NCBI GenBank assembly: GCA_964275585.1
Contig: CAXYCJ010000015.1
Span: forward strand, 186,001-250,000
Reading direction: 5' to 3'
Length of the DNA stretch: 64,000 nucleotides
Source of the DNA: D2472 sp964275585
GTDB lineage: Bacteria > Pseudomonadota > Gammaproteobacteria > Magnimaribacterales > D2472
Shown: in pieces, positions 38,947 through 49,100 of the stretch
Layout of the letters: each line of letters begins with the position of its first letter
Numbering within the stretch: position 1 is the stretch's first letter
Translations under genes and position numbers: made by a program
Notes under the pieces: generated by a model
The model's database searches: none
What the model was told of the DNA's origin: nothing
What the model saw: the letters and a program-made list of their open reading frames with translations, nothing else

Positions 38947-39309
38947 ATGGCAAAAGGTAACGCATCAAATATTGCCGATAAGATCAAATGGCTCCTAGCC
39001 ATAGGTATCTTCTCCGCTGCTATTGTTGGCAATGGCTATTACACTGAAGTTGCATTTCTCTATAGAGTTCTTGCAGTTGTTGGGTTATTTATTGTCGCAA
39101 CTATTATTCTAGCTACCACAGTTTTTGGTTCTGGTGCTGTTAAGTTGATGCGTGAATCTAGGACTGAGATGAGGCGTGTTGTTTGGCCTACTCGCATGGA
39201 AACAACTCAAACCTTTATGGTAGTTTTTGGTTCTATCATTGTTCTTTGTTTATTCTTTTGGGCATTAGAGTCTTTGTTGAGTTGGTTAACAAAATTAATT
39301 TTAGGGTAG
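38947..39309 (+). CDS. secE: Preprotein translocase subunit SecE
   Basis: Small essential subunit of the SecYEG channel. It has 120 residues with three transmembrane helices, as in E. coli: about 15-32 (KWLLAIGIFSAAIVGNGYY), 37-60, and 90-115 (TFMVVFGSIIVLCLFFWALE). The conserved amphipathic segment before TM3 reads RESRTEMRRVVWPTRMETTQ, diagnostic for SecE. It is followed by nusG 7 bp downstream. SecY is encoded in the same window at 62476. Confidence 0.95.
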   Translation: MAKGNASNIADKIKWLLAIGIFSAAIVGNGYYTEVAFLYRVLAVVGLFIVATIILATTVFGSGAVKLMRESRTEMRRVVWPTRMETTQTFMVVFGSIIVLCLFFWALESLLSWLTKLILG

Positions 39310-39316
39310 TTATAAA

Positions 39317-39844
39317 GTGAATTGGTACGTAATAATGGCATATTCTGGGTACGAACTTAAGGTCAAAGCTGCCATCGAAGAGCGTATTCAACTAGCAGGT
39401 TTACAAGATCAATTTGGCGAAATTTTAATTCCAACTGAATCAGTTGTTGAACTAAAAAGCGGAGCTAAGAAAAAAACTGAACGCAAATTTTTTCCAGGTT
39501 ATATATTAATTGAAATGGAAATGAATGATGATACTTGGCAACTGGTTAAGCATACCCCAAGGGTCAGCACTTTTGTTGGCGGAAAAAAAGATAAGCCATC
39601 ATCTATCTCAAAAGAGGATGTAGATAATATCCTCAATAGAATTGAGGTTGGAGAAGAAGCCCCAAGACCTAAAACATTATTTGAGCCAGGCGAGGTTATT
39701 CGTGTTTGTGACGGTCCTTTTAATGATTTTAATGGTGTGGTGGAAGAAGTGGATTATGAAAGAAGTATGGTTAAAGTGGCCGTGCAAATACTTGGTCGTT
39801 CAACTCCTGTTCAACTAGATTTCATCCAAATAGAGAAAACATAA
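39317..39844 (+). CDS. nusG: Transcription termination/antitermination protein NusG
   Basis: Binds RNA polymerase, suppresses pausing, and links it to Rho or to ribosomal S10. It has 175 residues and starts at GTG 39317. The NGN domain begins NWYVIMAYSGYELKVKAAIE and contains FFPGYILIEM and HTPRVSTFVGG. The C-terminal KOW domain is FEPGEVIRVCDGPFNDFNGVV. Its last base is shared with the rplK start (TAATG arrangement). The weak GTG start may keep expression below that of the ribosomal proteins that follow. Confidence 0.97.
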   Translation: MNWYVIMAYSGYELKVKAAIEERIQLAGLQDQFGEILIPTESVVELKSGAKKKTERKFFPGYILIEMEMNDDTWQLVKHTPRVSTFVGGKKDKPSSISKEDVDNILNRIEVGEEAPRPKTLFEPGEVIRVCDGPFNDFNGVVEEVDYERSMVKVAVQILGRSTPVQLDFIQIEKT

Positions 39845-40269
39845 TGGCAAAAAAAGTAGCAACAATTTTAAAGCTTCAGATTCCAGCGGGTGCTGCAAAT
39901 CCAAGTCCTCCTGTTGGGCCGGCTCTTGGTCAAGCTTCTGTGAATATTATGGATTTTTGCAATGCTTTTAATGCAGAAACTCAGAGCATGGAAAAAGGTC
40001 TTCCACTGCCGGTGGTTATAACTGTTTATGAAGATAAATCTTTTACCTTTCAGGTGAAATCTGCTCCTGCATCAGTGCTTATAAAAAAGGCATTGGGGCT
40101 AGAAAAAGGTAGTGGCGTTCCTAACAGAGAGAAGGTTGGAACCATTACCAGAGCTCAATTAGAAGAAATAGTAACAGCAAAGCAAAAAGATCTAAATGCT
40201 AATGAGATGGATCAAGCAGTTAAAATTATTGCAGGCACTGCAAGAAGTATGGGTGTAGAGGTTAAATAA
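39844..40269 (+). CDS. rplK: 50S ribosomal protein L11
   Basis: Component of the GTPase-associated centre, binding 23S rRNA with L10-L7/L12. It has 141 residues (E. coli 142). The N-terminal LQIPAGAANPSPPVGPALGQ segment is the linker-rich stalk signature, and the C-terminal RNA-binding domain ends AGTARSMGVEV. It overlaps nusG by one base and rplA by one base, so translation is tightly coupled. Confidence 0.98.
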   Translation: MAKKVATILKLQIPAGAANPSPPVGPALGQASVNIMDFCNAFNAETQSMEKGLPLPVVITVYEDKSFTFQVKSAPASVLIKKALGLEKGSGVPNREKVGTITRAQLEEIVTAKQKDLNANEMDQAVKIIAGTARSMGVEVK

Positions 40270-40961
40270 TGACTAAACTTACAAAAAAGAAAAAACAATT
40301 ATTAGAGCTAGTTAATCCAGAGAGCATATATTCTCTAGAAGAAGCTATGACTATATTCCAAAAGATTAAATCAGATAAATTTGATGAATCTGTCGATATC
40401 TCTATTAGATTAGGTATTGATCCTGGTAAATCAGATCAAAATGTCAGAGGCGCTATCACACTCCCTCATTCTCTTGGCAAAAAGGTAGCAGTAGCGGTTT
40501 TTGCGGATGGAGATCAGGCAAAAGAAGCTGAAGATGCTGGTGCAGATTTTGTAGGAATGGAAGACTTAGCTGAACAATTTAAAAAAGAAGAAGTTGTAGT
40601 TGATGTTGTTATATCATCTCAAGCCGCTATGAAAGTTGTTGGTCAATTAGGTCAGGTTCTCGGGCCTAAAGGCTTAATGCCTAATCCCAAAACTGGAACG
40701 GTTACAGAAAAAGTTGGCGAAGCTGTTAAAAATGCAAAATCAGGACAGGTTAGATTCAGAACTGATAAAAATGGAATCTTGCATGGGAGTATAGGCAAGG
40801 TTTCTTTTAGCTCAAATCAAATTCAAGAAAATGCAGTAGCGATGATGGAAGAGGTTAAGAAATTAAAACCAGCTAGTGCAAAAGGTGTTTATATTCATAG
40901 CGTAGCTTTGAATAGCACTATGGGTCCAGGAGTTAAGGTGGCTCCTGCAGCCCTAGTATAA
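40269..40961 (+). CDS. rplA: 50S ribosomal protein L1
   Basis: L1-stalk protein that binds 23S rRNA and aids release of the E-site tRNA; in E. coli it also represses its own rplK-rplA message. It has 230 residues (E. coli 234). Signatures are VRGAITLPHSLGKKVAVAVF and the LGPKGLMPNPKTGTVT loop. The last codons (GCC CTA) form part of a possible terminator hairpin that competes with a second hairpin downstream (see 40950-40986). Confidence 0.98.
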   Translation: MTKLTKKKKQLLELVNPESIYSLEEAMTIFQKIKSDKFDESVDISIRLGIDPGKSDQNVRGAITLPHSLGKKVAVAVFADGDQAKEAEDAGADFVGMEDLAEQFKKEEVVVDVVISSQAAMKVVGQLGQVLGPKGLMPNPKTGTVTEKVGEAVKNAKSGQVRFRTDKNGILHGSIGKVSFSSNQIQENAVAMMEEVKKLKPASAKGVYIHSVALNSTMGPGVKVAPAALV

Positions 40962-40986
40962 GTTTTAGGGTCTTTTTTGGCCCTAG
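40950..40986 (+). promoter_or_regulatory. Bistable hairpin element at the rplA-rplJ junction
   Basis: Segment 1 GCCCTAG (40950-40956) and segment 3 GCCCTAG (40980-40986) are identical, and both can pair with segment 2 TTAGGGT (40965-40971). Pairing 1-2 leaves CTTTTTT behind it, an intrinsic-terminator form. Pairing 2-3 puts that T run in the loop and destroys the terminator. Confidence 0.55.
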
Positions 40987-41100
40987 ATTGTTGCGTTTAT
41001 CGCAGCCGTCAAAGACCGTAGGTGCGAAAGCTTAATTTCCTACGTAGGTGGTGTTCAAATTGCGAAGGCGGTTTGTCACCGATTAGCCGAAAGGCATTAA
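40987..41100 (+). promoter_or_regulatory. L10 leader (autoregulatory binding site for L10-L7/L12)
   Basis: The gap before rplJ contains AAAGACCGTAGGTGC ... GCTTAAT ... CCTACGTAGGTGGT, which matches the conserved ribosomal protein L10 leader: the kinked stem with the GCUUAAU bulge and flanking CCGUAGG/CCUACG pairs. Excess L10-L7/L12 complex is expected to bind here and repress rplJ-rplL translation. A further stem (GCGAAGGCGG and on) leads to the Shine-Dalgarno AGGAG before the GTG. Confidence 0.8.
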
Positions 41101-41113
41101 TAGGAGAATTGCT

Positions 41114-41644
41114 GTGGCGTTAGCTAGAGAAGATAAAGAGAGAATAGTTCAAGAAGTTAAAGAGGTTTCGGCTTCTGCATCTTCGCTTGTGATTTCAGAT
41201 GCCAGGGGCCTCAAGGTTTCTGAGTTAACTGAAATCAGAAAACAAGGGACAGAATCTGGAGTTCATATTCAGGTAATTAAAAACTCTCTTGCAAAATTGG
41301 CATTTGAAGGCACTGACTTCGGTTGTACCGATGAAGTGTTGACAGGTCCGTCCCTTTTTGCATTCTCATATGCTGAGCCAGGTGCAGCAGCGAAGATGTT
41401 AAAAACTTACGCAAAAAACTTTGAAGCTCTTGAGATCAAAGCTTTGGTTGTGGAAGGGCAGCTTCTTGATGGATCGCAAATTGATGTTTTAGCATCATTG
41501 CCTTCAAGAGAAGAAGCGTTAACTCTTATTGCTGCAGTATTGCAAGCACCTATAGGTAAATTTGCAACGCTTCTTAATGAAGTGCCAAGTAAATTAGCTA
41601 GGGTTCTTTCTGCAGTTCGTGACAACAAACAGGCAAACGCCTAA
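41114..41644 (+). CDS. rplJ: 50S ribosomal protein L10
   Basis: Stalk base protein that anchors L7/L12 dimers. It has 176 residues (E. coli 165). It starts at GTG 41114 with an AGGAG Shine-Dalgarno. The N-terminal rRNA-binding domain includes SLVISDARGLKVSELTEIRK and the conserved VIKNSLAKLAFEGT segment; the C-terminal helix that binds L7/L12 ends SKLARVLSAVRDNKQ. It is preceded by an L10 leader, its own autoregulatory site. Confidence 0.97.
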   Translation: MALAREDKERIVQEVKEVSASASSLVISDARGLKVSELTEIRKQGTESGVHIQVIKNSLAKLAFEGTDFGCTDEVLTGPSLFAFSYAEPGAAAKMLKTYAKNFEALEIKALVVEGQLLDGSQIDVLASLPSREEALTLIAAVLQAPIGKFATLLNEVPSKLARVLSAVRDNKQANA

Positions 41645-41660
41645 ATCTAGGAGAAAAAAA

Positions 41661-42038
41661 ATGGCAATATCTAAAGATGATATTTTAAGTTCGATTGAAG
41701 AGATGTCCGTGATGGACTTAGTTGATTTAATTTCAGCTATTGAGGAGAAATTTGGTGTAACTGCAGCTGCTGCAGTAGCCGCTGCTCCTGCAGCAGCTGC
41801 TGGAGAAGCAGAGGCCGCTGAAGAAAAAGAAGACTTTGATGTAGTGTTAACTGCAGCGGGTGATCAGAAAGTTCAAGTGATCAAGGCTGTAAGAGCAATT
41901 ACTGGACTAGGACTGAAAGAAGCTAAAGATTTAGTTGATGGCGCACCTAACACTTTGAAAGAAGCTGTTAAAAAAGCTGATGCTGAAGAAATGCTTAAAC
42001 AATTAACTGAAGCTGGAGCAACAGCAGAGCTTAAGTAA
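41661..42038 (+). CDS. rplL: 50S ribosomal protein L7/L12
   Basis: Multi-copy stalk protein that recruits translation factors. I place the start at ATG 41661 (125 residues), directly after AGGAGAAAAAAA; a longer in-frame start at 41619 lies inside rplJ and adds a basic, non-family segment. It has the N-terminal dimerisation domain (MAISKDDILSSIEEMSVMDL), an Ala-rich hinge at about 36-55, and the C-terminal factor-binding domain (KVQVIKAVRAITGLGLKEAK). Confidence 0.97.
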   Translation: MAISKDDILSSIEEMSVMDLVDLISAIEEKFGVTAAAAVAAAPAAAAGEAEAAEEKEDFDVVLTAAGDQKVQVIKAVRAITGLGLKEAKDLVDGAPNTLKEAVKKADAEEMLKQLTEAGATAELK

Positions 42039-42077
42039 ATCTTTCATTCAAACTAAACCATATTTAAAGGGCAACAT

Positions 42078-45000
42078 ATGTCATACAGCTATACTGAAAA
42101 AAGAAGAATTAGAAAAAACTTTGGAAGATTACCAAAAGTTATGGAACTTCCAAAACTGATTCAGACCCAACTTGAATCTTACACACAATTTCTGCAACAG
42201 CATGTTGAAACTAGTGCAAGAGAAAATAAAGGTCTAGAAGAGGTTTTTCAAACTCTTTTTCCAATTACTAGCGTCTCTGGCAATGCAGCCCTTGAATATG
42301 TTTCATACGAATTAGGTAAGCCTGGTTATACAGTTCAGGAATGTTTAGTTCAGGGTTTAAGTTTTTCAGCTCCATTGCGAATTACGGTTCGTTTGGTCAT
42401 ATACGATCGAGAAACAAATTTTGAAGAAGTTAAAGACGTAAAAGAAGGCGAAGTGTTTATGGGTGAGGTGCCCTTGATGACTGACAATGGCTCCTTTGTG
42501 ATTAATGGAACTGAAAGAGTGGTAGTTAACCAGTTACATAGATCACCTGGTGTTTTTTATGATCATGATAAAGGTAAAACCCATTCATCTGGAAAAGTTT
42601 TATACTCTGCAAGAATTATTCCTTACAGAGGATCTTGGTTAGATTTTGAATTTGATCCAAAAGACAATTTATTTTGCCGTATTGATCGAAGAAGAAAAAT
42701 CCCAGCAACAATTATCCTAAAAGCTCTAAATATGAGCAATGAAGAAATTCTAGAGAAATTCTATGAGATTGATACTGTCCAAATAGAAAAAGAAGGAGTG
42801 AGTATTGAGCTAATTCCCACCAGACTAAGAGGCCAAACACTACCAGTTGATCTTAAAATAAAGACCAAAGTCATTGTCGAAGCAAATAAAAGAATTACTG
42901 CCAGGCACGTTCGTGAATTAGAGCAAGCCAAGATGTCCTCTCTAAAAGTTGCTGATGACTTTTTGTTAGGAAAAGTGCTAGCAAAAGATGTCTTTAATAC
43001 GGAAACAGGAGAGGTCCTAGTTCCTGCAAATACAGAAATAGATCAAACAACAATTGAATCTTTAAGAGAGTCAAATGTGTCGGAATTACAATGTCTCTAT
43101 ATCAATGAGTTAGATAAGGGTCCATACATCTCGACAACATTGAGAGCAGATCCAACATCTAATAGGTTAGAAGCTCTAGTAGAGATATATAGAATGATGA
43201 GACCCGGAGAGCCACCGACTAAAGACTCTGCTGAACAGTTATTTCAAAACTTGTTTTTTAATGCAGATAGATATGATCTGTCAGAAGTTGGGCGAATGAA
43301 ATTTAATCGAAGACTAAAAATTGAAGCTATAAAAGAAACTCCAGGGATTCTAGACATTGACGATATTCTCTGTGTTATGAAAGGCATTGTTGATATTAGA
43401 GATGGCCATGATACTGTTGATGATATTGATCACTTAGGTAATCGACGAGTCAGATCCGTAGGTGAGATGACGGCTAATCAATTTAGAGTTGGGTTGATAA
43501 GGGTTGAAAGAGCTGTGAGGGAAAGATTGAGCATGGCTGAAGCTGATGAGCTTGGTCCCCAGGACCTAATTAATGCAAAGCCTGTCACGGCTGCTATTAA
43601 AGAATTTTTTGGTTCAAGTCAGCTTTCACAATTTATGGATCAAAATAATCCACTTTCTGAAATTACTCACAAACGAAGAGTTTCTGCTCTTGGACCTGGA
43701 GGCTTAACAAGGGAAAGAGCTGGTTTCGAGGTCAGAGATGTCCATCCAACTCATTATGGAAGATTGTGCCCAATTGAGACGCCGGAAGGACCAAATATTG
43801 GTTTAATCAACTCATTTGCATGTTACTCACGAACAAATTCATTTGGATTTATTGAGACCCCTTATAGAAAAGTTATTAAGGAAAAGGTAACTGATGAGAT
43901 TGTTTATCTTTCAGCGATTGATGAAGGCGAGCATATTATTGCCCAGGCAAATGCAGTATTAGACAAAGCTGGAAAATTTGTTGATGATTTAGTGCCAGTT
44001 CGTCATAACGGGGACTCGACTTTGATGAGCCCAGAAAGAATTGACTTAATGGATGTTGCTCCTCAGCAAGTTGTTTCTGTAGCTGCATCATTGATTCCAT
44101 TCTTAGAACACGATGATGCTAATAGAGCCTTGATGGGCTCAAACATGATGCGTCAAGCTGTGCCGGTCTTGAAACCTGAAAAACCTCTTGTTGGAACTGG
44201 TTTCGAAACAATAGTTGCTGGAGATTCTGGGGTATGTGTTGTTGCTAAAAATAATGGTGTTGTAGAAAATGTTGATGCTGCAAGGATTGTTGTGCGAGTA
44301 ACAGACTCAAAGAATTCTACTAATGCTGTTGATATTTACAACCTTACAAAGTTCACAAGATCTAATCAAAATACCTGCATTAACCAAAGACCCTTAGTGT
44401 CTGTTGGAGATAAAGTAAAGTATGGAGACATCTTAGCAGACGGACCTTCTGTTGATAATGGAGAGTTAGCTTTGGGACAAAATATCCGTATTGCATTCAT
44501 GCCATGGAATGGATATAACTTTGAGGACTCAATTTTAATGTCCGAAAAAGTCTCCAGGGAAGATAGGTTTACTTCAATTCATATTCAAGAATTAACTTGT
44601 ATTTCAAGAGATACAAAATTGGGCTCTGAAGAAATTACAGCAGATATCCCAAATGTTGGGGAAGGTTCTTTGGGTAAATTAGATGATTGCGGAATGGTCT
44701 ATGTTGGTGCAGAAGTGAAGGCTGGAGATATTCTGGTAGGTAAAATCACTCCGAAAGGAGAGACTCAACTTTCTCCAGAGGAAAAGCTACTCAGAGCAAT
44801 TTTTGGTGAGAAAGCCTCAGATGTAAAAGATACATCATTAAGAGTACCGTCTAGCATAAACGGAACAGTGATAGGGGTTGAGGTTTTTACAAGAGATGGA
44901 ATGGAAAAAGATGAAAGGACGAAATCCATTGAATCAGATCATTTGGCCGTTACAAAAAAAGATACTGACGATCAAATTAAGATTATCAATGATGCAACAC

Positions 45001-46148
45001 GCATTCGATTGGTAGATATCTTAAAAGGTGTCAAAGTCTTGAAAAGTCCAGGACTCAAAAAAGGCTCAACCATTAGCGCTGAAGATCTGAGTGAACTTTC
45101 CCTTGATGATATGTTCTCTACAAGAACATCGGATGATTCAACTAATAATAAAATTGAAGATGCGGAAAAAACTTTAAAGCACTATCTGCAGGATATTCAA
45201 GAGAGCTTTGAGGAGAAAAAGCAAAAAATTATAAGGGGCCATGATTTAGCGCCTGGAGTTATTAAAATTGTTAAAGTTTACTTAGCTGTTAAAAGAAGAA
45301 TTCAGCCTGGTGATAAAATGGCTGGCAGACATGGTAATAAAGGCGTTATATCTGAAATCATGCCTATTGAAGACATGCCATATGATGACGAAGGTAATTC
45401 AGTGGACATAGTTTTAAATCCATTAGGCGTTCCTTCGAGAATGAATGTTGGCCAGATTCTTGAAACACACATGGGTTCAGCGGCAAAAGGCATTGGCCAA
45501 AAAATTGATAAAATGATCAAGTCCAAAGCCAAGGCAGATGACCTAAAGAAATATCTTGATGTGCTTTATAACAAAAATGCAACTATTAAAGAGGACCTAA
45601 ATAGTTTTAATAATTCTGAAATTATGACGTTGGCAGTGAATTTAACTGATGGAGTACCCATTGCTACTCCTGTGTTTGATGGTGCAAAAGAGTCTGAAAT
45701 TAAAGAGTTGCTTAAACTTGCGGATCTCCCAGAATCAGGGCAATTAACATTGTTTGATGGTAGGACAGGCAGGCAGTTCGAGCGTCCAGTTACAGTTGGC
45801 TATATGTACATGATTAAACTTAACCATTTGGTTGACGATAAAATGCATGCTCGCTCTACAGGCTCATACAGTCTTGTAACGCAGCAACCACTTGGAGGCA
45901 AGGCTCAGTTTGGAGGCCAAAGATTTGGTGAGATGGAAGTATGGGCACTTGAAGCTTATGGAGCTTCCTATACTTTACAGGAAATGCTGACTGTTAAGTC
46001 TGATGATGTTCCTGGCAGAACGAAAATGTATAAAAATATTGTTGATGGAAATTACCAAATGGATGCAAACATCCCTGAGTCATTTAATGTTCTAACAAAA
46101 GAAATTAGATCACTTGGAATAAACCTTGAATTAGATTCAGAAAATTAG
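42078..46148 (+). CDS. rpoB: DNA-directed RNA polymerase subunit beta
   Basis: Second-largest RNA polymerase subunit, forming one side of the active-site cleft. It has 1356 residues (E. coli 1342). The rifampicin region FGSSQLSQFMDQNNPLSEIT ... HKRRVSALGPGGL is wild-type in appearance, with the Asp, His, Arg and Ser residues usually changed in resistance intact. The C-terminal HLVDDKMHARSTGSYSLVTQ segment is present. The gap from rplL is 39 bp with an AAGGGC site; rpoC follows 9 bp downstream. No promoter or terminator is seen between rplL and rpoB. Confidence 0.98.
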   Translation: MSYSYTEKRRIRKNFGRLPKVMELPKLIQTQLESYTQFLQQHVETSARENKGLEEVFQTLFPITSVSGNAALEYVSYELGKPGYTVQECLVQGLSFSAPLRITVRLVIYDRETNFEEVKDVKEGEVFMGEVPLMTDNGSFVINGTERVVVNQLHRSPGVFYDHDKGKTHSSGKVLYSARIIPYRGSWLDFEFDPKDNLFCRIDRRRKIPATIILKALNMSNEEILEKFYEIDTVQIEKEGVSIELIPTRLRGQTLPVDLKIKTKVIVEANKRITARHVRELEQAKMSSLKVADDFLLGKVLAKDVFNTETGEVLVPANTEIDQTTIESLRESNVSELQCLYINELDKGPYISTTLRADPTSNRLEALVEIYRMMRPGEPPTKDSAEQLFQNLFFNADRYDLSEVGRMKFNRRLKIEAIKETPGILDIDDILCVMKGIVDIRDGHDTVDDIDHLGNRRVRSVGEMTANQFRVGLIRVERAVRERLSMAEADELGPQDLINAKPVTAAIKEFFGSSQLSQFMDQNNPLSEITHKRRVSALGPGGLTRERAGFEVRDVHPTHYGRLCPIETPEGPNIGLINSFACYSRTNSFGFIETPYRKVIKEKVTDEIVYLSAIDEGEHIIAQANAVLDKAGKFVDDLVPVRHNGDSTLMSPERIDLMDVAPQQVVSVAASLIPFLEHDDANRALMGSNMMRQAVPVLKPEKPLVGTGFETIVAGDSGVCVVAKNNGVVENVDAARIVVRVTDSKNSTNAVDIYNLTKFTRSNQNTCINQRPLVSVGDKVKYGDILADGPSVDNGELALGQNIRIAFMPWNGYNFEDSILMSEKVSREDRFTSIHIQELTCISRDTKLGSEEITADIPNVGEGSLGKLDDCGMVYVGAEVKAGDILVGKITPKGETQLSPEEKLLRAIFGEKASDVKDTSLRVPSSINGTVIGVEVFTRDGMEKDERTKSIESDHLAVTKKDTDDQIKIINDATRIRLVDILKGVKVLKSPGLKKGSTISAEDLSELSLDDMFSTRTSDDSTNNKIEDAEKTLKHYLQDIQESFEEKKQKIIRGHDLAPGVIKIVKVYLAVKRRIQPGDKMAGRHGNKGVISEIMPIEDMPYDDEGNSVDIVLNPLGVPSRMNVGQILETHMGSAAKGIGQKIDKMIKSKAKADDLKKYLDVLYNKNATIKEDLNSFNNSEIMTLAVNLTDGVPIATPVFDGAKESEIKELLKLADLPESGQLTLFDGRTGRQFERPVTVGYMYMIKLNHLVDDKMHARSTGSYSLVTQQPLGGKAQFGGQRFGEMEVWALEAYGASYTLQEMLTVKSDDVPGRTKMYKNIVDGNYQMDANIPESFNVLTKEIRSLGINLELDSEN

Positions 46149-46157
46149 GAGAAATAA

Positions 46158-49100
46158 TTGAAAGATTTACTAAACTCATTAAAAGCTAAGCAAGAAGATT
46201 TTAGTTCCATTACAGCTGGATTAGCATCTCCTCAAATGGTCAGATCATGGTCATTTGGCGAGGTTAAGAAACCTGAAACTATTAACTATCGAACATTTAA
46301 ACCTGAAAGAGATGGTTTATTTTGTGCCAAAATTTTTGGTCCAGTTAAAGATTATGAGTGCGTGTGTGGAAAATATAAACGCATGAAGCATAGAGGAGTT
46401 GTATGTGAAAAATGTGGAGTAGAGGTAACTCTCGCTAAGGTTCGAAGAGATAGAATGGGTCATATCGAGTTGGCTGCTCCAGTAGCGCATATTTGGTTTT
46501 TAAAATCCCTTCCTTCAAGAATTGGTTTGCTATTAGATATTACTCTGAGAGAAATCGAACGCGTTTTATATTTTGAAAGCTACATCGTTACTGACCCAGG
46601 TTTAACTGAACTTGAAAAGTGTCAAATTTTAACTGAAGAGGAGTTTATTGAAGCTTTTGATGAATACGGAGATGAGTTTACAGCATCTATGGGTGCTGAA
46701 GCTGTGCAAATGCTCCTGCAAGAAATTGATCTTCAGGAAGAAATTAAAATAATAAGAGAAGAGGTTCCTCAGACAAATTCAGAGACAAAATTAAAAAAAT
46801 TATCTAAGCGATTGAAATTATTAGAAGCATTCAATGAATCAGGCAATAAGCCAGAGTGGATGATTATGAATGTTCTTCCAGTTCTGCCACCAGATCTTAG
46901 GCCTTTAGTTCCTTTAGAAGGAGGTCGTTTTGCTACTTCAGATCTTAATGATCTATATAGAAGAGTGATCAATAGAAACAATAGATTAAAACGGCTACTT
47001 GAGCTTAGTGCTCCTGATATTATTGTCAGGAATGAGAAGAGAATGCTCCAAGAAAGCGTGGATGCACTCCTTGATAACGGAAGAAGAGGCAGAGTGATCA
47101 CTGGCACAAATAAGAGACCTTTAAAATCGCTTGCGGACATGATAAAAGGTAAGGGCGGACGATTTAGACAAAACCTTCTAGGTAAGCGTGTAGATTACTC
47201 CGGAAGATCGGTAATTGTTGCCGGGCCAAACCTAAAATTACATCAATGCGGTCTTCCAAAGAAGATGGCACTAGAGCTTTTCAAACCATATGTTTACGGC
47301 AAGCTTGAACAAAAAGAACTTGCAACAACTATTAAAGCTGCTAAGAAACTTGTTGAACGGGAAACCCCAGAAGTTTGGGAGATTTTAGAAGACGTAATCA
47401 GAGAGCATCCGATTTTACTAAACCGAGCGCCAACTCTTCATAGGTTAGGAATCCAAGCTTTTGAGCCACTCCTAGTAGAGGGTAAGGCCATTCAATTACA
47501 TCCATTGGTTTGTGTAGCATTTAATGCTGACTTTGATGGGGACCAAATGGCTGTCCATGTTCCTTTATCTATAGAAGCGCAGCTCGAAGCAAGAGCTTTA
47601 ATGATGTCTACCAATAACATTTTATCTCCGGCAAATGGAGAGCCAATCATCAACCCTACTCAAGATATTGTTCTAGGGCTTTATTACATGACACGAGATA
47701 AAGTTAATGTAAAAGGAGATGGCAGAGTTTTTAGTAACCCTGATGAAGTTTTAAGAGCCTATGAATCTGAGACTTTGGATATTCATGCAAATATTAAAGT
47801 TAGAATTACAAATGCAGATAAAGGAACCTTTCTAGAAGAGACAACTGTTGGAAGAGTTTTAGTTTGGAGAATTACTCCGATTGAAGTTGGGTTTGATAAT
47901 GTTAATAAAACACTTGATAAAAAATCAGTTTCCACGCTTATAGATATTTCTTATCGTAAAGCAGGGCTCAAAGATACAGTTATATTTGCTGATCAATTAA
48001 TGTATTTAGGTTTTGATCATTCAACTCGCTCCGGCTCATCTATCGGCGTAGATGATTTTGTCATCCCTGATGAAAAGCCTAGCATTATTGATGCTGCTGA
48101 AAAAGAAGTGAAGTCTATCGAATCTCAGTATGAATCTGGTCTCGTTACCCAAGGCGAGCGTTACAACAAAGTAATTGATATTTGGTCAAGGGCAAATGAG
48201 AAGGTAGCTAAGGCTATGATGACAAAAATCAGCACTGATCAAGTAGAAGATTCCGAAGGCAAAACAGTAGATCAAGCATCATTTAATTCGGTATTTATAT
48301 ATGCAGACTCTGGGGCTAGGGGTTCACCTGCCCAGATTAGACAGCTCTCAGGCATGAGAGGATTAATGTCTAAGCCAGATGGCTCAATCATCGAGACACC
48401 AATTACTGCAAACTTTAGAGAAGGTCTTTCTGTACTCCAGTACTTTATTTCAACGCATGGTGCTCGAAAAGGTCTTGCGGATACAGCTCTTAAAACTGCT
48501 AATTCTGGTTACTTAACAAGAAGACTTTGTGATGTTGCCATGGATTCTGTAGTCGTAGAAGCTGATTGCGGTACTGATGAGTCAGTTGTCGTCTCATCTA
48601 TTGTTGAGGGTGGTGAGATTATTCAGCCATTAACTGAAAGGATACTTGGTAGAGTAATCGCTGAGCCTATTTCAGATATTGATAACGTTGAATTATTTCC
48701 TAACGGACATTTAATTGATGAAGACTCACTAAAGAAAATTGATGAATTAAATCTTGCATCGCTAAAAGTTCGATCACCTATGACTTGTGAAGCAAGCTAT
48801 GGTGTTTGTGCAAAGTGCTATGGAAGAGATTTAGCTCGAGGGCATCTTGTTCACCGCGGTGAAGCGGTTGGTGTTGTTGCAGCTCAATCAATTGGAGAGC
48901 CAGGCACACAGCTAACTATGAGAACATTTCATATTGGTGGAGCTGCTTCTAGCTCTTCTGAAGACAATGCAATTGTTGTGAATAATTTAGGAGTGATCAA
49001 ATTCTCGTCTGATATCAAAACAGTTACAAATAAGGATAAACAAGAAGTTGTGGTTTCTAGAAACAGCCAAGTAACTTTAACTGATGAAAAAGGCAAATTG

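Noticed and set aside
41619..41660. Extended start for rplL within rplJ
   Set aside because: The added residues are basic and unlike L7/L12; a clear AGGAG site precedes ATG 41661.
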